From Phoma sp. XZ068 (lineage: Eukaryota > Ascomycota > Dothideomycetes > Pleosporales > Didymellaceae), in assembly GCA_004835665.1 (NCBI GenBank), contig ML240445.1, positions 1,596,001-1,660,000 on the forward strand: 64,000 nt of DNA, read 5' to 3'. How positions within the stretch are numbered: position 1 is the stretch's first letter; each line of letters opens with the position of its first letter. The translations under genes were made by a program, and so were the position numbers. Below the pieces are notes generated by a model. The model made no database searches, was not told where the DNA came from, and saw nothing but the letters and a program-made list of their open reading frames with translations. Of the stretch, positions 57,001-64,000 are shown in pieces.

Positions 57001-60000
57001 TAGTTAAGAAGAAAAATAGTATACCTTCTAATATTCTAGATAAATATAAGAGTTATATAGAACTCTTTTATAATAAAAAGACTATAAAGATATTACTATA
57101 GTATAAACTCTAGAATTATAAGATTAATCTCTAGAAAGAAAAGGAACTACCTTTTAGGCCTATATATAGAATATCTAAGAAAGAACTTAGTATACTTAAG
57201 GAATATATTAATAAGAACCTTAAGAAAGGATTTATATAAGAATTAAAATTACTAGTAGAATTTCTAGTCCTCTTTATACTAAAGAAAGATAGTAAACTAT
57301 AAATATATATTAACTACTAGAAACTTAATAATATTATAATTAAGAATTAATACCTATTACTAATTATTAAAGAACTATAGAATTAATTATCTAGAGTATA
57401 ATACTTTACTATACTTAATTTATATAGAGTATATAACCTTATATATATAAAGAAAGGTAAAGAATAGAAGACTATATTTAGAATATACTATAGTTATTTT
57501 AAGTACTTAGTAATACTATTTAGGCTTACTAATACACTAGCTATATACTAGGCCCTTATTAATAATATATTAAGAGTATACTTAGATATTATAGTAGTAG
57601 TATACTTTAATAATATTCTAGTATATTTAGTAATACTAGAAGAATATATTTACTATATTAGAGAAGTGTTAGAATACCTTAGAAAGGTAGATCTTTAACT
57701 TAAACCTAAGAAGTATAAATAGTATAAAAAAGAAGTAAAATACCTTAGCTATATTATTAGAAGATATAGAGTTAAGATAAGTAAAATAAAGATTTAAGTT
57801 ATAAGGAATTAGCTAACTCCTACTTCTCTTAAGAGAATTTAGAAATTTCTAGAATTTATTAACTTTAACTAATACTTTATTAAGAATTATTTACTTAAGG
57901 CCTTACTACTTATAAAGCTTATATAGAAGAATATACTATTTAAGTAGGAATAAGTATAAGAGGATACTTTTTAATTACTTAAATAATTATATATTAAGCT
58001 ACTTATAATAATTATATTTAAAAGTAGAAGACTACTTTAAATTAAGATAGATACTTTAAATTTAGTATTAGAAGCTTACACTATATAAGAATAAAATAAA
58101 TAATAGTACTTAATTACCTACTACTCTAGAAAGTTCTTAGAACTAAAAGAATAATATAATATATATAATAAGAAATTACTAGCTATTATATTATCTCTAG
58201 AATATTAGAGGATTTATATAGAAAGTTATTTAGAACTTACTATTTATACTAACTATAAGAACTTAGTATACTTTACTACTACTAAAATACTTAACTAATA
58301 ATAAGTATATTAGTATAAGCTATTAGGATAGTATAAGTTTAAGATACTATATACTCTAGAAAAAAATAATAGTAAAGCTAATATACTTAGTAGATAATAC
58401 AACCTAGCTAGAGAAAAAATAATAAACTAATTTACTATACTTAGAGTTAATAAAGATAGATTACTAGGACTATCTTAGCAGCTTAATAATATAATATAAG
58501 TTTAATAGAAATAATATATACCTATAAAGGTACTAGAGGAATAAAAAATAAAATTATAAGCTATTATTATAATAACCTACTTTCTAGATATTCTAGTATA
58601 ATATAAATAATAGAACTTATTAGATAATACTATAAGTTTAGCTATATAAAGGACAAGGTTACTAAGTTTATTAAGAACTATATTAATTATTAATAGAATA
58701 AATATAGTATATATATAAAGTATAGAAAAATATAAGTAATAGAGCTACTAACAGCACTATAGATAAATATTATAATAGATTTTATTATATAACTACTAAT
58801 CTCTAAGAACTCTATTATAGAATATACCTATAACTTAATCTTTATTATAGTAGATAGGTTTACTAAAGTAGTAGAAATAATACTATTTTATTATAGTTAT
58901 ACTATAGAGTAGCTTATATAAGTATTTCTAAATAGGATTATTTATTACTATAGTATACTAGAATTAATTATTAGTAATAGAAATAAGCTCTTTATATTAA
59001 ATTATTAGACTATACTTATAGTAGCTATTAGTACTAAAAAGAAGCTATTAACTATATACTATCTATAGACAGATAAATAGATAGAAAGAATAAATTAGAC
59101 TATAGAGATATACTTAAGAATATATAGTAACTAAGACTAAAATAACTAAGTTTTACTATTACTTATAGTATAGATTATATATAATAATAAGTTATTAGAA
59201 GTAATAGGTATAATACTATTCTTTATAAATTATAGAGATATCTAAATCTCTTTATAAGATCTCTTAATAGTAATATTTAAATAGATTTAGTAATAACCTT
59301 AGTATAAAGACTAAAGAAAGTATACTAGAAATTACTTAAAAATATTAATAAAGCTTAATAATAAGTAATTTCTTATATTAATTAGAAAAGAAAAATAGTA
59401 CCTTAGCTAAAAGAAGGGGATAAAGTCTATCTTCTTATAAAAAACTTATAAATATAAAAACTAATAAAAAAACTAAATTATATTAAAGTTAGGCTATTTT
59501 TTATTTCTAGGTAAATTAGCTCTATAAACTATTAACTTAAACTACTATAGGATACTAGAATATACTCTATATTCTATATATTACTATTAGAACTAGCAGA
59601 CTCTAATATACCTATCTAGAAGGACTTTTACTACTAAGTTAAAAAAAAAACTAAGTAAAAAGTTAAAAAAATAATATAATATTAAAGGAAAGAATATAAG
59701 GATAAATATCTAGTTAAGTAGTTAGGATACTCTAACTTAGAAAATATATAGAAACCTTTTATAAACCTAATAAACTACTAGTAGCTATTAAAGAAATTTA
59801 AGACTAATTAGAAAGCGCTATATTAGCTTTCTAAGCCTTAATTAGCTACTCTTTAAAAGTACTCTATATACTAGGTAATAGGGCTAGGCTAAACCTAGCT
59901 AAAGGACCCTCTAAGAGAATTATCTCTTTCTCTAGCTTCTACTTAATAATACTCTACTCTTCTACTATAATTACTTTCTTTATATAATAATCTAGTAGAT

Positions 60001-60700
60001 CTATTTATTAGTATAACTACTCTTTATATATATATATAACCTATAACTCTTCTAATGCCTTCTTAAAGGCCTTAAGTACTTTATTCTATACTTTATAACT
60101 TTCTTTTATTTATACCTATAGATTTTCTTTCTTAGTCTCTAGATATTTAAACTCTAACTATATTATATAAATATTATAATACTAACTAAACTTTAAATAC
60201 TTACTATATTTTCTAGAGCAAATATAAACTTTATATACTTACTTATACTTTTTATAGGTTAAATACTTCTTTACTATAATTTTTATAAAAAACTTAATAA
60301 ATTTATATAGGTAATAATAATAGGCTAAACTTAACTTAGTAGGATATTTAAGTATTATTAAGAAGATATACTATTAAATAAGGAGGGGCCTATATTATAT
60401 AAACTAAGCTTAAAAGACTAAGCTAAGATAGAAAGAAGATAGTATTATAATTCTAGAGAATACTAAATAAAGGTTAATAACTATAAGCTAAGTATAGTAT
60501 AGTTAAACTATATAAGAGAAAGTATTATAAGTAAGTATAAATAATAAGTATTATTAGTTACTACTTAGGTAATAATATAAAGTTATATATTATAATTAGT
60601 CTTAGTATTATAACAGCTACTAATTATACTAATTATTAATTATACTAATTACTAATTATACTAATTATACTAAGTACTATATATATCTTCTTAGTATATA
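54026..60700 (+). mobile_element. second-family gypsy element, heavily RIP-degraded, between two copies of an LTR-like repeat
   Basis: A sequence of about 240 bp beginning near 54030 (ctagagaatactaaacaaag) recurs near 60451 with few differences, and each copy contains a TAATTAGT/ACTAATTA-rich tract. Between them lie gag-like sequence, reverse transcriptase (YFNNILVY near 57601-57626; LINNILRVYLDI just before) and integrase-like remnants near 58780-59100. Both LTR-like copies are followed by the same gag start (tatagtaattaggaacacta), so two elements sharing an LTR or a tandem duplication is likely. The second gag start breaks off near 60940. Stops are everywhere. Confidence 0.7.
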
Positions 60701-61133
60701 GTAATTAGGAACACTACTCTTATAGTATTATATTTAACCTTATTAATTAACTTTGTTATTAGAACTTAACCTAACTTTTAAGCTATATAGATTAACTATC
60801 TATACTACTTATTATTAAACTCTATAGTTATTATAGTATTTTACTAGATATCTATACTAACTCTTTCTATACTAGTACTTATTCTAGAGAACTAACCTTA
60901 GAAGTATTTATAAGCTTTACTTAGTTTATAACTTTAATACTAGTCTAAGTAGAACTAGTAGGTTTAGGTAAGAAAAAGGGACTAGTAGGTTTTAGATTTT
61001 TTCTTATATAGTCTAAAGTAGGTTACTATTATATAGAACTAGTAGATTATAGAGATTATACTTATATACTATTTATTTTAAACTCTATTAGGTTATATAG
61101 AACTAGTAAAGCTAAAGTTATAAGTTAGGTCTA
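60701..61133. repeat. AT-rich remnant: truncated second gag start and flank of the DNA transposon
   Basis: Similarity to 54280-54510 ends near 60940. The rest is AT-rich sequence with the repeated motif ctagtaggtt(t), up to the TA target site of the transposon. Confidence 0.5.
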
Positions 61134-61196
61134 ACGTACCTCACGGGCGAGCCGGTCACCCGAGCGAGCCGGTCACTTTTGCCAAGACCACACCAA
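61134..61196 (+). repeat. left terminal inverted repeat (63 bp)
   Basis: Exact reverse complement of 62933-62995; contains two direct copies of GCGAGCCGGTCAC. Confidence 0.95.
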
Positions 61197-61262
61197 CACT
61201 GCAACTACTTTGCAACACTACAGTGTACAACTAGAATGTACTGTAGGCTAAAGTGTATTAAA

Positions 61263-62915
61263 CTAATCTACAGTACTTTGCGCATCATTATTGCATGTTC
61301 GCGCGTTGTGCCCTGCCTCACCACACGTGCCACAGCGTCTTAAAGGCTGAGTGCCAGGTTCAACACGCGCTCTCTTCTTTGCCTTCTTTCCATCGCTGCG
61401 AGCGTTAAACTCCTTTAGAGTAGTTAGCCGCAATCCTTCACTAAACGTTAGTGTCCCTTCACGCTGGATTCGCTTTCTTTTGTGTGATTTACGGCGTGTA
61501 GCGGCCTCATTAGCTGCTTCAAGGTCTGCAACTTGGTTGCGCACCAAAACTAGTGAATGCGCTATCATCTCTGCGCCTTTGGTGAGCTGATTAAGGGCAT
61601 TAACCATTGAAGTTGGCGAGCTGTCAGCGTGTCTCTGAATCCTTTCTCGAATCAGCTTCGATTGTGACCCAAATTCTAGGGTGTTGCTTGGTGTTCTAGA
61701 CTCCCACGTACTCTCATCCACAGTAGGTAGTGGTGGAGTACACAACCGCACTTCGAGCTTTGATATCACAGCCTCTGGGTCAAGTGGGACCAGGCCAGCA
61801 CCTCTGAATCCTCCCTGTATGTTGCTCTTAGTGATTGAGGCGTCAAAAGCTGCTTTAAAGCACGGCAAGAACTCAAGTTTAGTGATGCGAGTAATCTTGC
61901 TCCGCATTAGCTGCTCAGCTTGGCGGCCATATGCCTTCTTCAGAGAGGCAAAACATCCCACATCAAGCGGCTGCAGCAGGTGCGACGAGTGTGGAGGCAT
62001 ACACAGAGTGATAATCTTGTGTTCCTCACAGTACTGGTGGAAATCAACCGAGTTGTGGCTCTCATGGCCGTCCAGAACAAGCAGCCGATAGCTGCCAACA
62101 GTGCGCGCCTTGGTGTGCTCATCAAAGTGCTTTAACCACTTAACTCCAAGCTCATTGTTTGTCCAGCCGTTGTTAGAGACATTAAGAACCCAGTTGTTAG
62201 GTATACTAGGCTCTTTGTACCAGGCAGAGAGGTGGTGCTTGCCAGAGAAGATGATAAAGGGTGGGATGGCCCACCCCTTTGCATTGATGCCCTGGATGAT
62301 ACTAGTCCACTCTCGGTCGCCCTGCTGCACTGTCTTTGGCCTTCCTCGACGCTCAGAGCCTGTGACAACAGCTCCTGTGGATATAACGCCCATCATAAAC
62401 CCAGACTCATCGAAGTTGTAGGTGTCGTCATCCAGAATACCATACTTAGCTTTGGTATTCTCTACAAGGCGGAACCAGCCCTGAATCACCCCGGGATCCT
62501 CACAGAGGGCTCGCTTGTAGTCGTACTTCCGATTGAACTTGACTTTCAGCTCTGGCCGACGCTTAACAAAGGTGCTAGCCCAGTTCTTGCCAACAGGGGG
62601 CTGGTGGCGCTCAGCAAGGAGAGAATTAGCCATATCCTCCACATCAGCAAGCCGGGGCGAGTATCCTCGCGCGTCCAGCTTTAATACATGCTGGACAATC
62701 ACCTCCTCTTCAGTGCTTTTCAGCTTCATTGAGTTGGGCTTGCAATCGCGTCGTGGGGAGGTTCCAGCAAGTCGATCACTAAGCGTGCTTTGAGAGACTT
62801 TGTAGATAGCTGCAGCGCGTCGCTGAGACAGTGTCGCGTCTTGTTTAATAGCCTGGAGGGCAAGCTGTATATCTGCTTCGTTTAAGGGCCTTGTTGCGTT
62901 ACTGCGTTGAGACAT
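61263..62915 (-). CDS. pogo/Fot1-type transposase
   Basis: An intact 550-residue open frame. The N-terminus has a psq-type helix-turn-helix (SQRRAAAIYKVSQSTLSDRL, about 30-50) and a CENP-B-like DNA-binding half (WASTFVKRRPELK, about 112-124). The DDE catalytic core shows YNFDESGF with Asp near 169, LLVLDGHESHNS with Asp near 282 and LLQPLDVGCF with Asp near 318. Thirty-five residues lie between the second and third Asp (DD35D spacing). A basic tail follows, ending in a zinc knuckle CGTCGEAGHNARTC (C-x2-C-x4-H-x4-C), which may help nucleic-acid binding. The enzyme would cut and paste the element at TA sites. All catalytic residues are present and the frame is open, so it may be active. Confidence 0.93.
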   Translation of the reverse strand: MSQRSNATRPLNEADIQLALQAIKQDATLSQRRAAAIYKVSQSTLSDRLAGTSPRRDCKPNSMKLKSTEEEVIVQHVLKLDARGYSPRLADVEDMANSLLAERHQPPVGKNWASTFVKRRPELKVKFNRKYDYKRALCEDPGVIQGWFRLVENTKAKYGILDDDTYNFDESGFMMGVISTGAVVTGSERRGRPKTVQQGDREWTSIIQGINAKGWAIPPFIIFSGKHHLSAWYKEPSIPNNWVLNVSNNGWTNNELGVKWLKHFDEHTKARTVGSYRLLVLDGHESHNSVDFHQYCEEHKIITLCMPPHSSHLLQPLDVGCFASLKKAYGRQAEQLMRSKITRITKLEFLPCFKAAFDASITKSNIQGGFRGAGLVPLDPEAVISKLEVRLCTPPLPTVDESTWESRTPSNTLEFGSQSKLIRERIQRHADSSPTSMVNALNQLTKGAEMIAHSLVLVRNQVADLEAANEAATRRKSHKRKRIQREGTLTFSEGLRLTTLKEFNARSDGKKAKKRARVEPGTQPLRRCGTCGEAGHNARTCNNDAQSTVD

Positions 62916-62932
62916 TGCAGGTAGAGTGAAGT

Positions 62933-62995
62933 TTGGTGTGGTCTTGGCAAAAGTGACCGGCTCGCTCGGGTGACCGGCTCGCCCGTGAGGTACGT
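62933..62995 (-). repeat. right terminal inverted repeat (63 bp)
   Basis: Exact reverse complement of the left repeat; followed by the TA target duplication. Confidence 0.95.
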
Positions 62996-62997
62996 TA

Positions 62998-63310
62998 TAG
63001 AATTTTTACTTTTTTACCCCTTCTATCTACTACTATACTATTAGTATACTATATTTATTTATTATTTAGTTATTTTCTAAAACAATACTTCATTTTAACT
63101 TTTATAACAGATTACTTCTTAGGTTTATATATAGTTCTACTTGTATATTTTATTTTATTTTACTCTTTATACTCTACTTACTATTTAATTTATATCTCCT
63201 CCTATACTTTTAGTACTAGCTTTATATTATAGAATAATAAAGTATATAGTAGTTACTATAGTTTAGAGCTTTTAAATCTATATTATAGAGTGTTTTTTTA
63301 GAGACCTACT
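62998..63310. repeat. AT-rich flank ending at a change to normal GC
   Basis: This is the continuation of the AT-rich block in which the transposon sits. It ends abruptly near 63310, next to a run of about 13 C (63316-63328). Confidence 0.6.
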
Positions 63311-64000
63311 TAGACCCCCCCCCCCCTCTATACCTGTTGCTCAGCCAGCAGGCGGATTGAGGCCTTGAAAAGCCTTGCAATCAACTCAGGCATGAAAACT
63401 ATCCTATGGGCAGGCTCGGTACGCGGAGTGGAATCGTGGTTTATGATTTGTATGATTCTGCGAGGGTCTCCCCGGATCCTCATACAAAAAACCGACCTCC
63501 GAGATTTTTTCCGCCGCACGAACCCCGCGACGCGAAAATCGTCCCCCAAGTTGTTCGGAACTTATATGAGAAGAGCAAGTGAGCCTCAAGGCAAACCTAC
63601 TCAGCTCAACTACACCTGCCTCGGCGGCTGCAGTTAGCATTCTCGCAGCTTTGGCGGCTATCTTGCCTGGTCTTCTTGCCTTCGGGTGCGATTTCTGGGC
63701 GGTGACCGCCTGAAGTTTGGGCTTCGGCCCCGGTATCATACCAGCAAGCCTTGTTTCCCACGCAGCGGCTCACTCAGTTAACTCTAGTGCGCGCGTCTGC
63801 CTGGGGCTCGGCGATTCTTTCTTGCTTGGGCGGTGTTGGTCACCTTCGGGTCGCCGCAACGTGCTTGTGAGGGGAACTGAAGTCCTGTTGGTCTCTCGAT
63901 TAGCGGGCAACATTTGGGGTCTGTGGATCGCTGGCTTTGCCAACCGTTTCACCAGATCTTCGGGGATGGCTCTGTCAAGTACCCGCGCTTGCGCGTTGAC
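63311..64000. other. GC-normal sequence without a confident gene
   Basis: Two minus-strand open stretches exist (63404-63739 and about 63770-64000, the latter open to the window edge). They contain basic, Pro/Arg-rich sequence such as KRLAKPAIHRPQML and are separated by a stop. They could be the end of a gene entering from the right or fragments of an unrelated repeat. No motif is recognised. Confidence 0.35.

Larger units (their letters stand above)
61134..62995 (-). mobile_element. intact pogo/Fot1-type (Tc1-mariner superfamily) DNA transposon, probably Molly
   Basis: Perfect 63-bp terminal inverted repeats (61134-61196 and 62933-62995, ends ACGTACCTCACGG) are flanked by a TA target duplication (61132-61133 and 62996-62997). 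The 1862-bp length equals what I remember for Molly of Parastagonospora nodorum, but that was not checked. Inside is one uninterrupted transposase gene with normal GC content. Each repeat contains the 13-mer GCGAGCCGGTCAC twice, likely transposase binding sites. There is no sign of RIP although the element lies in a RIP-degraded neighbourhood. Confidence 0.93.

Noticed and set aside
1..64000. CRISPR arrays, operons, ribosome binding sites, riboswitches
   Set aside because: The window is eukaryotic nuclear DNA with spliceosomal introns; no regular spacer-repeat array is seen.

Overview
The window is nuclear DNA of a filamentous ascomycete. Almost every gene that can be modelled carries short spliceosomal introns (46-59 bp, with GT..AG ends and a CTAAC/CTGAC-like branch site), and orthologues of fungal housekeeping genes are packed closely on both strands. 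About 20 kb on the right is extremely AT-rich and full of TAA/TAG, the signature of repeat-induced point mutation (RIP). The 1862-bp transposon at 61134-62995 has the length I remember for Molly of Parastagonospora nodorum, so a Pleosporales (Dothideomycetes) origin is likely. That species link is recollection and was not checked.

Layout. 1-6.3 kb: gene tail, KRR1 (rRNA processing), VMA5 (V-ATPase subunit C), GCV1 (glycine cleavage T protein), ORC6 (replication origin). 7.4-14.4 kb: an island of predicted secreted proteins. It holds three small six-cysteine proteins sharing one cysteine pattern, a two-module secreted protein, and its one-module paralogue. 14.9-19.8 kb: a class III CoA-transferase and a 3-hydroxyacyl-CoA/carnitine-type dehydrogenase transcribed divergently, then a YWTD beta-propeller protein. 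20.1-28.7 kb: housekeeping block with a TMEM256/DUF423 protein, PRMT5, PRP43, RPA43 and IMP4. 29.2-38.3 kb: a secreted serine carboxypeptidase, a tRNA-Leu(AAG), a patatin-like lipase, 2.9 kb without recognisable genes, and a GH10 xylanase. 38.3-61.1 kb: RIP-degraded repeats interrupted by one intact flavoprotein gene (39.3-40.7 kb). The repeats include a complete Ty3/gypsy element with target duplication and an intron-containing antisense ghost gene, plus tandem and inverted copies of a second gypsy family. 61.1-63.0 kb: an intact pogo/Fot1-type transposon with perfect 63-bp inverted repeats. 63.3-64 kb: GC-normal sequence without a confident gene.

The strongest oddity is the tRNA-Leu gene at 31617-31777. 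Besides the usual anticodon-loop intron, a 50-bp insert with perfect spliceosomal signals (GTAAGT..TTCTAAC..CAG) interrupts its D-loop, and removing it restores a canonical tRNA. Other items worth a second look are the six-cysteine family with an invariant 30-residue last spacing, the duplicated module of the large secreted protein with all introns in phase 1, and the antisense multi-exon ghost gene inside the gypsy element.

All exon boundaries were placed by eye from splice signals, reading frame and family conservation. No alignment or database search was run.
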